Notes under the pieces: model-generated
The model's database searches: none
Told to the model about the DNA's origin: nothing
Seen by the model: the letters and a program-made list of their open reading frames with translations, nothing else
Source: CAYRTD01 sp964528675
GTDB taxonomy: Bacteria; Bacteroidota; Bacteroidia; Bacteroidales; GCA-2748055
Length of the DNA stretch: 31,194 nucleotides
Assembly (NCBI GenBank): GCA_964528675.1
Contig: CAZGTU010000050.1
Span: 1-31,194 of the forward strand
Direction: 5' to 3'
Part shown: positions 24,674 to 31,194 of the stretch, in pieces
Layout of the letters: each line of letters starts with the position of its first letter
Position numbering within the stretch: the stretch's first letter is position 1
Made by a program: the position numbers and the translations under genes

Positions 24674-25015
24674 TCAGATTACTTTTACTTTATATCCCTC
24701 CTTCTCCAGTATTTCTTTTAATCTTTGTCTGAAGTCTCCCTGGATAATAATTTCTCCATCTTTTGAACTTCCCCCGGTACCACACTTTTTTTTCAAAGTC
24801 TTGGCCAGTTCATCAAGATCTTCAGATTTCCCCCTGTAACCGGTAATCAGGCTTACGGTTTTTCCTTTTCTTCTTTTCCTGTCCAGACTTATCCTCAGGT
24901 TTTGTTCAGAAGGATCAGGAGTATCTTCCTTTCTCTCCCCTTCATAATCATAATTAAAATCAGGATTTGTTGAATACACCGTCCCCAGTCTTTTTTTCCA
25001 ATCGTTTTCTGCCAT
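24674..25015 (-). CDS. eIF1/SUI1-like translation factor (YciH family)
   Basis: A 113-residue protein. Residues about 40-113 form the SUI1 fold: LRISLDRKRRKGKTVSLITGYRG, then LDELAKTLKKKCGTGGSSKDGEIIIQGDFRQRLKEILEKEGYKVKVI, which aligns with YciH's KCG.GG..KDG.IEIQGD. The N-terminal ~40 residues are acidic and probably disordered. Known relatives influence start-site fidelity; the bacterial role is modest and not settled. Monocistronic, divergent from the GT117 gene, with a MITE-like element between the two promoters. Confidence 0.93.
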   Translation of the reverse strand: MAENDWKKRLGTVYSTNPDFNYDYEGERKEDTPDPSEQNLRISLDRKRRKGKTVSLITGYRGKSEDLDELAKTLKKKCGTGGSSKDGEIIIQGDFRQRLKEILEKEGYKVKVI

Positions 25016-25031
25016 AATGTTCGATTTGTTG

Positions 25032-25039
25032 CAAAGATA
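25032..25039 (-). promoter_or_regulatory. Bacteroidota -7 element for the SUI1 gene
   Basis: On the minus strand this reads TATCTTTG (exact TAnnTTTG), 16 bp before the ATG. Its upstream edge coincides with the outer end of the MITE-like element, so the -33 region lies inside that element. Confidence 0.5.
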
Positions 25040-25321
25040 AGAAGAATAGTTATGCGATTATAAAGTTATGCAGTTGTGCGGTTGTGCAGTTGGAATTCAA
25101 TACGTATTTTTCACCTCGCTTCGCTCGGTGGTCTTATAGGCGAATTTTAAATGATTAAACCCTTTCCCCTTTTTCTTTTCCGGGTGATACAGCCCCGCTG
25201 TGGTGGACTTTTATATAATAAACAAAAGATTTCTGAGCGTAGCGAAGAATCTTTACGTAATGAGATCCAACTGCATAACTGCATAACTGCAATACTGCAA
25301 AACTGCATAACTATTCTTCTT
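25039..25321. mobile_element. MITE-like element A with long inverted octad arms
   Basis: The outer 17 bp (25039-25055, AAGAAGAATAGTTATGC) are the exact reverse complement of 25305-25321. Inward, both arms continue with octads of the type AGTTATGC/AGTTGTGC ending in AGTTGGA, giving imperfect terminal inverted repeats of about 50 bp. The interior (about 200 bp) has no gene but carries small hairpins: CACC/GGTG (25112-25130) and AAAGATT/AATCTTT (25225-25254, around GAGCGTAGCGAA). A related element is at 30909-31142. It lies between the divergent promoters of the SUI1 and GT117 genes. No target-site duplication was identified. Confidence 0.7.
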
Positions 25322-25340
25322 TTCTTTCCCCAAAAAGTAT

Positions 25341-25348
25341 TATTTTCG
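25341..25348 (+). promoter_or_regulatory. Near-consensus -7 element for the GT117 gene
   Basis: TATTTTCG, one mismatch from TAnnTTTG, 20 bp before ATG 25369 and 20 bp beyond the right arm of the MITE-like element. Confidence 0.3.
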
Positions 25349-25368
25349 ATTCCTTAAACTTGGAGTTT

Positions 25369-28300
25369 ATGAATAATTTCAGACGTTGGAATCTTTTACT
25401 TGGGTGGACTACTTTCCTGGTAGCGTTAATGACCTATATTTTAACCCTGGAACCTACTGTGAGCTGGTGGGATTGTGGGGAGTTTATTGCATCTTCATAT
25501 AAACTTCTGGTGGGCCATCCTCCCGGAGCTCCACTTTTTCTTATGATGGGACGGTTTTTCACATTATTTGCCGGAGATCCGGATAATATTGCTTATATGG
25601 TGAACTTGATGTCGGCCCTGGCCAGTGCCTTTACCATTCTGTTTTTGTTTTGGACTATCACTCACCTTGCCAGAAAGTTTTTTCCTGAAACGGAGAGTAA
25701 ATCCTCGAAAAATCTGATTCTCATCCTGGGTTCCGGGTTCGTTGGAGCGCTTGCCTATGCATTTTCTGACACTTTCTGGTTTTCCGCAGTAGAAGGGGAG
25801 GTGTATGCTACCTCTTCACTGTTCACCGCCGTTGTGTTCTGGGCAATTTTAAAATGGGAGAACATTGCAGATCAGAAATATGCCGATCGCTGGTTGATTC
25901 TCATTGCCTATCTCATGGGACTTTCGATAGGAGTCCATCTACTAAATCTTCTGGCCATTCCTGCTATTGTCCTGGTATATTATTTCAGGAGGTATGAGGT
26001 GACAACATGGGGACTCACCCGGGCGATTCTGATCTCTGTATTGATTCTTGCGGTTATTATGTATGGAATAATTCAGGGTCTTGTACTTTTTGCTTCAAAG
26101 TTTGAATTATTATTTGTGAATGGTTTAAAATTTGGATTCAATACAGGGGTGATCGTATACAGTCTGATTATTCTTATTGGAATTCCCTTTGGTATCTGGT
26201 ATACACATAAGAAAGGGAAAGTCATGTGGAACTCTGTCTTAACCGGTTTGGCAGTTATTCTTATCGGCTATTCTTCTTACAGTATGATCGTCATCCGTTC
26301 GCTTGCCAATCCGCCCATGGATATGAACAATCCTGAGAATGTTTTCTCACTTCTTTCCTACCTTAACCGCGAACAATACGGAGACAGACCTTTGCTTACC
26401 GGTCATTATTTCACTGATGAAATTAAGAGGGACGCCCGGGGTTATACAGTTATAGATGAGAAGGACCCGGTTTATGTGAAGGATACTGTAAATGAGGAAT
26501 ATAAAGTAGCTTATAGAAAACCAGAGCTGGTATATGATGAAAGAGCTAAACTTCTTCCTCGTATGTACAGCCGGGATCAATCGCATATTCAAGCTTACAG
26601 GGAGTGGGGAGGAGTACGTGAAGGAGAGAAAGTGCATTTCGGAAATAATCTTCGCTTTTTCATTTCCTATCAGCTTGGACACATGTATTTAAGATACTTT
26701 ATGTGGAATTTCGCCGGTCGGCAGAACGATAATCAGAGCCACGGGAGCCTGATAGACGGAAACTGGATCAGCGGCATCAAATTCCTGGATGAATTCAGGC
26801 TGGGCGATCAGGATCGTTTACCCGATAAATATAAGAATCTGCCATCACGTAATCGTTATTTCTTTTTACCTCTCATTTTGGGTATTCTGGGCTTATTATT
26901 TCAGTATTCGAGAGATAATAAGAACTTCTGGGTTGTAATGTTTCTTTTCTTTTTTACCGGGATTGCCATTGTTATCTATTTAAATCAAACTCCCTATCAA
27001 CCCAGGGAGAGAGATTATGCATATGCAGGCTCGTTCTATGCCTTTTCCATATGGATCGGGCTTGGTGTTCTTACCGTGTTCGATTCACTGAGAAAATACA
27101 GTGACAAAAAACGTACTGCAATATTAACGGTCCTTGGCTGTATGATTGTTGTTCCCGGTCTGATGGCAAAGGAAAACTGGGATGATCATGATCGATCCGG
27201 GCGTTATACTGCCAGAGATATTGCCAGGAACTATTTAAATTCCTGTGAAGAAGATGCCATTATTTTCACCAATGGAGATAATGATACCTATCCGCTCTGG
27301 TATGTCCAGGAAGTGGAAGGAATTCGCACCGATGTAAGGGTGGTAAATGTTATGCTTGTGAATTCGGAGTGGAATATCGACCAGTTAAGAACCAAGATTT
27401 ATGAATCGGATGTGATTCCGCTCAGCCTGGAACCCGGAACATATAGCGAAAACCGAAACACAAGTTTTTATGTTCTCGAAGATGACTCAAACCGCAAGGT
27501 GCGACTGAGTACCATTATGCAGGGGATCAATACAAAAAATCGTTTGTTTATTCAACAAACAACAAGGGGAGAGAATGTGACCGTAATCCCTACAAATCGT
27601 CTTGTTCTGGATGTTGACAGCGCGAAAATTGTTGATTCCGGTATTGTTGAACCGGAAGATGCCGATCAGATCGTATCACCAATGGAATGGAATTTGGGCA
27701 CCGGTCAGCATAACAGAAGCAAACTGGTACAACTTGACATTCTTTCTGCCTTCGACTGGGATAGACCCATATATTTTGTAGCCGGGGGTAATGAAGGTGC
27801 TCTTAACCTGGAGAAATTCTTCAGAAAGGAAGGAATTGCTTTCAGGTTGATCCCTGTTTCAACGCCGGGGAGAAATTTCTTTAATTATGGCAGGATCGAT
27901 CCGGAGATAATGCATGAGAATTTAATGAACGAATTCTCCTGGGGAAGGATGAATGAAGAAGATGTTTACCTGGACCACTTCAACCGACGAACCCTTTCTG
28001 TGATCAAGTTCCGTAATAATTTCCTGAGGCTCTCAAGAGAATGGCTGTCAAGAGGTGATACAACTAAAGCCATTGAAGTCCTTGATCGTTGCATGGAACT
28101 TGCTCCCCATGAAAAATTTCCTTATGATTATTTTGTTTCAGGACTGGTATATCCCGACCAGGAAGGAAATCAAATTGAATACCCGGGTATGATAGAGACC
28201 TATTATGATGCCGGGGAAATTGAAAAAGCCAATGCTTTGTTGCTTGAATTTGCCGGCATATTAATGCAGGATATTCGCTACTACCAGGAACTTAAGCCAA

Positions 28301-28404
28301 GGTTCAAGCAAAGATTTGAGAGAGAATATTATCAGAGCCGGAGTTTATATGAAAGGCTGCTTGAAATAGCGGAAAGGTATGGGCAGGAGGAGTTGATAGT
28401 GTGA
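25369..28404 (+). CDS. DUF2723 / GT117 membrane glycosyltransferase
   Basis: Start at ATG 25369 (MNNFRRWNLLLGW); a TTG three codons upstream is less likely. About 1011 residues. The DUF2723 signature opens the protein: YILTLEPTVSWWDCGEFIASSYKLLVGHPPGAPLF (about 26-60), with the Asp/Glu pair expected to be catalytic in this GT-C fold, followed by about 12 membrane helices. The second half is soluble and periplasmic, with NGDNDTYPLWYVQEVEGIRTDVRVVN in the middle and a TPR-like helical end. Family knowledge: the human relative TMEM260 is an O-mannosyltransferase, and Bacteroidota members are candidates for initiating protein O-glycosylation. Transcribed alone, divergent from SUI1. Confidence 0.92.
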   Translation: MNNFRRWNLLLGWTTFLVALMTYILTLEPTVSWWDCGEFIASSYKLLVGHPPGAPLFLMMGRFFTLFAGDPDNIAYMVNLMSALASAFTILFLFWTITHLARKFFPETESKSSKNLILILGSGFVGALAYAFSDTFWFSAVEGEVYATSSLFTAVVFWAILKWENIADQKYADRWLILIAYLMGLSIGVHLLNLLAIPAIVLVYYFRRYEVTTWGLTRAILISVLILAVIMYGIIQGLVLFASKFELLFVNGLKFGFNTGVIVYSLIILIGIPFGIWYTHKKGKVMWNSVLTGLAVILIGYSSYSMIVIRSLANPPMDMNNPENVFSLLSYLNREQYGDRPLLTGHYFTDEIKRDARGYTVIDEKDPVYVKDTVNEEYKVAYRKPELVYDERAKLLPRMYSRDQSHIQAYREWGGVREGEKVHFGNNLRFFISYQLGHMYLRYFMWNFAGRQNDNQSHGSLIDGNWISGIKFLDEFRLGDQDRLPDKYKNLPSRNRYFFLPLILGILGLLFQYSRDNKNFWVVMFLFFFTGIAIVIYLNQTPYQPRERDYAYAGSFYAFSIWIGLGVLTVFDSLRKYSDKKRTAILTVLGCMIVVPGLMAKENWDDHDRSGRYTARDIARNYLNSCEEDAIIFTNGDNDTYPLWYVQEVEGIRTDVRVVNVMLVNSEWNIDQLRTKIYESDVIPLSLEPGTYSENRNTSFYVLEDDSNRKVRLSTIMQGINTKNRLFIQQTTRGENVTVIPTNRLVLDVDSAKIVDSGIVEPEDADQIVSPMEWNLGTGQHNRSKLVQLDILSAFDWDRPIYFVAGGNEGALNLEKFFRKEGIAFRLIPVSTPGRNFFNYGRIDPEIMHENLMNEFSWGRMNEEDVYLDHFNRRTLSVIKFRNNFLRLSREWLSRGDTTKAIEVLDRCMELAPHEKFPYDYFVSGLVYPDQEGNQIEYPGMIETYYDAGEIEKANALLLEFAGILMQDIRYYQELKPRFKQRFEREYYQSRSLYERLLEIAERYGQEELIV

Positions 28405-28658
28405 ATTTGGAGTGGGGAGTTTGGAGTTTGGAGTTGGGAGAAGTTTAAGGGTTGAAGGGTTGAAGGGTTTATAGGTTTAAAGAGATTCATAGGGGTTCCG
28501 GTTATCAGGCAAAAGTGCCAGTGACACACTTTTCTGAATAGCCTCGGCAAAACCACTTACCGTTTACCGTTTCTCCTTCATTCCCTGAGCGTAGCCGAAG
28601 TAAGTCGAAGGGCCGATCACCGTTTACCGTTCACCGTCCACCGATCACCAATCACCGA
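28405..28658. repeat. Intergenic region with heptad/octad tandem repeats
   Basis: Between the converging GT117 and prenyl-synthase genes. It contains four GAGTNNG heptads (28410-28437), two and a half AGGGTTGA octads (about 28448-28465), a palindrome-like TTCGGCTACGCTCAGG motif (28579-28611 region) and an ACCGNNN heptad array (28619-28660) running into the stop codon of the minus-strand gene. No gene is seen. Confidence 0.75.
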
Positions 28659-28660
28659 TC
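28619..28660 (-). repeat. Heptad array ending in a stop codon
   Basis: Six 7-bp units of the form ACC(G/A)(T/A)(T/C)(T/C) on the plus strand. Read on the minus strand they are TGA-(T/A)CGG units, and the first TGA is the stop codon of the prenyl synthase (28659-28661). Frame-shifted units place stop codons in all three frames. Confidence 0.75.
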
Positions 28661-29633
28661 ACTTCTCCCTCCTCATCAACTCCCCTCCAAAGTTCTTCAA
28701 AACCATCTTCCTTTCAGGTTCCACATCCATTTTTTCGAGCTTTGCCATAGCGGAATTGAAATACTCCTGGATTTTTGCACTGGTGATTTCTCCGATATGG
28801 TATTTATCGAATATTTGTTTTACCTCACGGATCTTTTCTTCAGGCTCAAAATTTTTCTTTGTGAGCCAGTCATCCAGTTTCTTCCGGTCATCTCCTTCAA
28901 CCTTTTCAAGGGCGGAGATCATCAGTAAGGTTTTTTTGTTGCTCAGGATGTCGTTGCCCACTTTTTTTCCGAAGGTTGCCGTTTTGCCATATGTATCGAG
29001 ATAATCATCCTGGAGTTGAAATGCAATGCCGAGGTGTTTGCCAAACTGGTATAGTTCATTTGCCTGAATATCTGAAGCACCTCCGCAATAGGCTCCAATT
29101 TCCAGGCTGGCAGCGATAAGAACGGATGTCTTTAAGCCTATCATCCTGATATATTCAGCCACACTGACTTTATCCCTGGTTTCGAATGACATATCGAGCA
29201 TCTGACCTTCGCATACTTCCAGGGCTGTCTGATTAAAGACTTTCAATACCCGGGGAAGAATTTCGGGAGATACTTTTGATACAAATTGATTGGCGATGAT
29301 AGACATGGCATCCCCAGATAATATAGCGATATTCGGATCCCATTTCACATGGACTGTCTCCTTTCCTCTTCTGATATTGGAATTGTCCATCAAGTCGTCA
29401 TGTAAAAGGGTGAAATTATGAAAGATCTCAATGGCAACGGCAGGATCGAGGGCGCATTTTACATCATCTTTAAAGACATTGGCCCCCAGCAGAACCAGTG
29501 CAGGACGAATTCTTTTTCCTCCGTTGGTAAGGATATATCTTACGGGGTCATAAAGTTGAGAAGGATCGGCGGGAAAACTGAGCTCTTCCAGCTTTTCTTC
29601 GACGAGCTTAATGGCATCATTCAAACTGAGCAT
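28659..29633 (-). CDS. Polyprenyl diphosphate synthase (trans-isoprenyl)
   Basis: Condenses isopentenyl diphosphate with allylic diphosphates. The 324-residue protein has GGKRIRPALVLL (38-49), the first Asp-rich motif HDDLMDNSNIRRG (DDLMD 79-83), and the second, FQLQDDYLD (DDYLD 209-213), plus GNDILSNKKT. Residue -5 from the first motif is Phe74, consistent with a short to medium chain product, but the chain length (C15/C20 or longer) cannot be fixed by eye. Likely feeds quinones or lipid carriers. The start is ATG 29633. The stop codon is the first unit of a heptad array, and a 16-bp minisatellite lies 59 bp upstream of the start. Confidence 0.93.
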   Translation of the reverse strand: MLSLNDAIKLVEEKLEELSFPADPSQLYDPVRYILTNGGKRIRPALVLLGANVFKDDVKCALDPAVAIEIFHNFTLLHDDLMDNSNIRRGKETVHVKWDPNIAILSGDAMSIIANQFVSKVSPEILPRVLKVFNQTALEVCEGQMLDMSFETRDKVSVAEYIRMIGLKTSVLIAASLEIGAYCGGASDIQANELYQFGKHLGIAFQLQDDYLDTYGKTATFGKKVGNDILSNKKTLLMISALEKVEGDDRKKLDDWLTKKNFEPEEKIREVKQIFDKYHIGEITSAKIQEYFNSAMAKLEKMDVEPERKMVLKNFGGELMRREK

Positions 29634-29691
29634 AGGATTAAAATTTTAGCTCTAAAATAATACTATTTGGTGAGAATGGGAAGGGAAGTGA

Positions 29692-29835
29692 GTTGCTTTG
29701 CTGGTCAGTCACTTTGTTGGTGAGTCACTTTGTTGGTGAGTCGCATTTCTAGTGAGTCAGGTTGTTGGTGAGCCGCGTTGCTGGTGAGTTGCGTTGCTGG
29801 TCAGTCACGTTGTTGGTCAGTTACGAGGATGGTGT
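29692..29835 (+). repeat. 16-bp tandem repeat (minisatellite), eight units plus a degenerate ninth
   Basis: Eight contiguous 16-mers from 29692 to 29819 follow the consensus GTCACxTTGTTGGTGA; units 2 and 3 are identical, and the others differ by a few bases. A degenerate ninth unit runs to 29835. Within a unit TCAC can pair with GTGA, and each junction reads TGAGTCA or a variant. It lies 59 bp upstream of the prenyl-synthase start. Confidence 0.88.
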
Positions 29836-29887
29836 TGGAATGGAATTTTGATGGAAATGCTCTTTATTTATTTTTTAATCTTCTTTC

Positions 29888-29907
29888 GCTCCGATAGCTA
29901 TCGGAGC
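29888..29907. repeat. 20-bp perfect palindrome
   Basis: GCTCCGATAGCTATCGGAGC is fully self-complementary and directly precedes hairpin repeat copy 2. The corresponding position of copy 1 has only a diverged version (TGCTAAAGCTTCAGCG at about 849-864). Confidence 0.7.
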
Positions 29908-29911
29908 TGCG

Positions 29912-30026
29912 GCGGACGAGAAGTCTGGTTGAATTGGCTACGCCGAGCTCGTAAACTCGGTTCCTCGGAGTTCTACTCCGAAAACAAGGATTCAGAGTTC
30001 TACCCTGAGGTTTAATAGCATTTATT
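29912..30026 (+). repeat. Dispersed three-hairpin repeat, copy 2
   Basis: About 96% identical to 872-986. Stem-loops at 29943-29960, 29965-29981 and 29992-30007. The third stem here has one mismatch (CAGAG opposite CCCTG), so this copy looks slightly decayed. It lies downstream of efp and upstream of the prenyl synthase. Confidence 0.85.
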
Positions 30027-30193
30027 TAAAACATAGAATACCAGTTGATTGGGATCTGTGATCAGGCTAAGATTTCTGAATGGGAAGAAACCCTTTCCCC
30101 AGCGAAGGAGAATTTTCAACCAGTGTAATTAGCAAATAGCTCCCCATAATTCTCACCACAGAATGCACGGATTATCACAGATTATTTTAGAAA

Positions 30194-30214
30194 ACCGTTC
30201 ACCGCTCACCCTTC
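30194..30214 (-). repeat. Heptads just downstream of efp
   Basis: ACCGTTC, ACCGCTC and ACCCTTC follow each other 6 bp from the efp stop. On the minus strand they read as TGA-NCGG units, the same kind as the array at the prenyl-synthase stop. Confidence 0.6.
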
Positions 30215-30220
30215 CCCTCC

Positions 30221-30787
30221 TCACTTCACTCTCTCCGAATACGACCTGTCCCTTGTATCCACTTTTATCTTTTCACCCTGCTGGATGAAAATCGGGACCA
30301 TGATCTCTGCTCCGGTTTCGAGGGTTGCGGGTTTGAGGGCTGTACTTGAGGAAGTATCACCTCTTACTCCGGGTTCGGAATAGGTGATCTCCAGTTCAAC
30401 AAAAGGTGGGAGGTCAACAGAAAGTGGGGTTTCGGTATCAGCATGGAAGACAATTTCCACTTCCTGGCCTTCTTTGTAGAGATCTTTATTTTCGATCATT
30501 TCTTCTTCAATTCCTACCTGCTCAAAAGTTTCGAGGTGCATGAAATGATAGCCCATATCATCGGCATAAAGAAACTGGTAGGGCCTTCTTTCCACCCTGG
30601 CAACATCCACTTTCACTCCAGCAGGAAAAGTGTTTTCAATGACTTTGCCGGTTGTTAGACTTTTGAGTTTGGTCCTTACGAAAGCCGCACCTTTGCCCGG
30701 CTTTACGTGTTGGAATTGTGTAATGGTATAGATGTCATTATTATATTCAAGACAAAGCCCATTTTTAAAATCTGCGGTAGTCGCCAT
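30221..30787 (-). CDS. efp: Translation elongation factor P
   Basis: EF-P relieves ribosome stalling at proline stretches. The start is ATG 30787 (MATTADFKNGLCLEYNN), giving the standard 188 residues. The frame stays open upstream into the neighbouring repeat, but that 65-codon extension is not protein-like. Domain I has QHVKPGKGAAFVRTKLK, with K32 at the tip in the position of the modified lysine of Escherichia coli; then VDVARVERRPYQFLYADDMGYHFM, and an OB domain ending GEKIKVDTRDRSYSERVK with the conserved 'D.RT..Y..R' pattern. No modification enzyme gene is in the window. Flanked by repeats on both sides. Confidence 0.98.
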   Translation of the reverse strand: MATTADFKNGLCLEYNNDIYTITQFQHVKPGKGAAFVRTKLKSLTTGKVIENTFPAGVKVDVARVERRPYQFLYADDMGYHFMHLETFEQVGIEEEMIENKDLYKEGQEVEIVFHADTETPLSVDLPPFVELEITYSEPGVRGDTSSSTALKPATLETGAEIMVPIFIQQGEKIKVDTRDRSYSERVK

Positions 30788-31140
30788 AATGATATGATTT
30801 TTAAGGGAACACAAAATAAGTAAAATGTTTGAATAAATGCAAGGAGAAAAAGTTATGCTGTTTGCTTTGATTGGGATTAATTGTTTGTTGATGTTTGTTT
30901 CTTTAATGAGGTAATTGGAGAGTTGTGCAGTTATGCAGTTATGCAGTTGTGCGGTTACCTGTGGTGAGCGTAATCGAACCATACCGTTTTGCAGTTGGAA
31001 CTCATGACGTGTAGCTGCTTCGCTATGCTCAGCAGTTGTTAAAAGTATTTTTTGCGTGATTATTAATTATTGATTTATACTTTTTTACGTAGACGTCTTC
31101 TAATCCAACTGCAAAACTAACTGCATAACTGCCCAACTAC
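30788..31140. other. Intergenic region upstream of efp
   Basis: A spacer of about 350 bp. The efp-proximal ~120 bp is AT-rich and should contain the efp promoter (a TTATTTTG, not an exact match, is visible on the minus strand near 30812-30820). The rest is MITE-like element B. Confidence 0.55.
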
Positions 31141-31142
31141 CT
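30909..31142. mobile_element. MITE-like element B, related to element A
   Basis: The outer AGGTAATTGG (30909-30918) is complementary at 9 of 10 positions to 31133-31142. Both arms then carry AGTTATGC/AGTTGTGC octads and end inward in TTTTGCAGTTGGA. The interior has the CTGC/GCAG TTCGCT hairpin near 31013-31035. Arm octads and the GGAxTCAxxACG stretch just inside the left arm are shared with element A (25039-25321), while the outer tips differ. No transposase. Confidence 0.6.
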
Positions 31143-31194
31143 AATATTTCAATCCCGAATATTCAACCAGATCACACTTCACCGAACCCACTTT
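31141..31194 (-). CDS. Possible C-terminal end of an unidentified protein (truncated)
   Basis: On the minus strand the last 51 bases read as 17 sense codons (KVGSVKCDLVEYSGLKY) followed by TAG at 31141-31143. The codons look protein-like and the gene would enter from beyond the window, upstream of efp in the same direction. The stop sits at the outer edge of MITE-like element B. Too short to identify; it could be chance. Confidence 0.3.
   Translation of the reverse strand, partial: KVGSVKCDLVEYSGLKY

Larger units (their letters stand above)
29634..30220. other. Repeat-rich intergenic region between efp and prenyl synthase
   Basis: A 587-bp spacer with no gene. From left to right it holds the 16-bp minisatellite (29692-29835), a 20-bp palindrome (29888-29907), hairpin repeat copy 2 (29912-30026), and short efp-proximal heptads (30194-30214). 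Confidence 0.75.

Noticed and set aside
25039..25321. Insertion sequence with transposase
   Set aside because: The interior is only about 200 bp and contains no transposase frame. At most it is a non-autonomous element.
29692..29835. CRISPR array
   Set aside because: The repeats are directly adjacent 16-mers without spacers, and no cas genes are present.
29794..30015. Open frame through hairpin repeat copy 2
   Set aside because: The translation only reads the repeat (ending in EFYPEV), and the same frame in copy 1 has no start. It is better explained as non-coding structure.
30030..30190. tRNA or small RNA gene in the efp/prenyl-synthase spacer
   Set aside because: No cloverleaf, TTCGANNC arm or strong terminator was found in the stretch.
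30788..30982. 65-codon N-terminal extension of EF-P
   Set aside because: The extension enters MITE-like element B and is not conserved-looking. The ATG at 30787 gives the standard 188-residue EF-P.

Overview
The window looks like a chromosomal segment of a Bacteroidota species, most likely class Bacteroidia (Bacteroidales/Marinilabiliales type). The evidence is a C-terminal type IX secretion sorting domain, a DUF2723/GT117 membrane glycosyltransferase, an AtpD with a long insertion next to a one-domain AtpC, TlpA/DUF4369-style thioredoxin lipoprotein-like architecture, and exact copies of the Bacteroidota -7 promoter element TAnnTTTG just upstream of several start codons. Base composition is moderately AT-rich. 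No phage, integrase, transposase, CRISPR array, rRNA or tRNA gene was recognised.

Layout. 1-743 (+): the end of a MacB/FtsX-type ABC permease cut by the window edge. 997-7920 (-): a cytoplasmic-looking GH16-fold protein with lost catalytic residues and a charged repeat region, a PAQR/hemolysin III membrane protein, a two-gene secreted pair (C1q-like protein and T9SS cargo), carA, and a TlpA-like thiol-disulfide protein. 8085-9332 (+): a GAF-like/PP2C (RsbU/SpoIIE) phosphatase whose end overlaps that of an O-antigen-ligase-like gene. 9321-13133 (-): tyrS, a Wzz-type chain-length protein and the ligase/polymerase, tightly spaced. 13371-13925 (-): a small outer-membrane barrel. 14304-17851 (+): atpD, atpC, a secreted alpha/beta hydrolase overlapping atpC, and a GT9 heptosyltransferase-like gene with a TTG start. 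17970-18752 (+): a TonB-like protein. 18906-21096 (-): ECF sigma factor, zinc-finger anti-sigma factor and two Spy/CpxP-like periplasmic proteins, resembling a Cnr-type envelope or metal stress module. 21662-25015 (-): a peptidase-like/beta-propeller/outer-membrane-barrel fusion and an eIF1/SUI1 (YciH) gene. 25369-28404 (+): the GT117 protein. 28659-30787 (-): a polyprenyl diphosphate synthase and efp. The right edge may hold the last codons of another minus-strand gene.

Many genes serve the envelope: LPS/O-antigen synthesis (Wzz, ligase, GT9), protein glycosylation (GT117), isoprenoid carrier or quinone supply, T9SS cargo, TonB, barrels, and a sigma/anti-sigma stress circuit. The rest are housekeeping genes (carA, tyrS, atpDC, efp, SUI1).

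The least ordinary content is non-coding. It includes two ~115-bp copies of a three-hairpin repeat 29 kb apart, two MITE-like elements with octameric arms in inverted orientation, a 16-bp minisatellite of eight or more units, heptameric arrays that begin at or next to stop codons, a 43-bp direct repeat, a 17-bp perfect hairpin, and several small GC-rich hairpins. No single gene cluster here is convincingly a new system. The best candidates for follow-up are the repeat families, the three-domain outer-membrane protein, the pseudo-GH16 protein and the sigma operon with paired Spy-like proteins.
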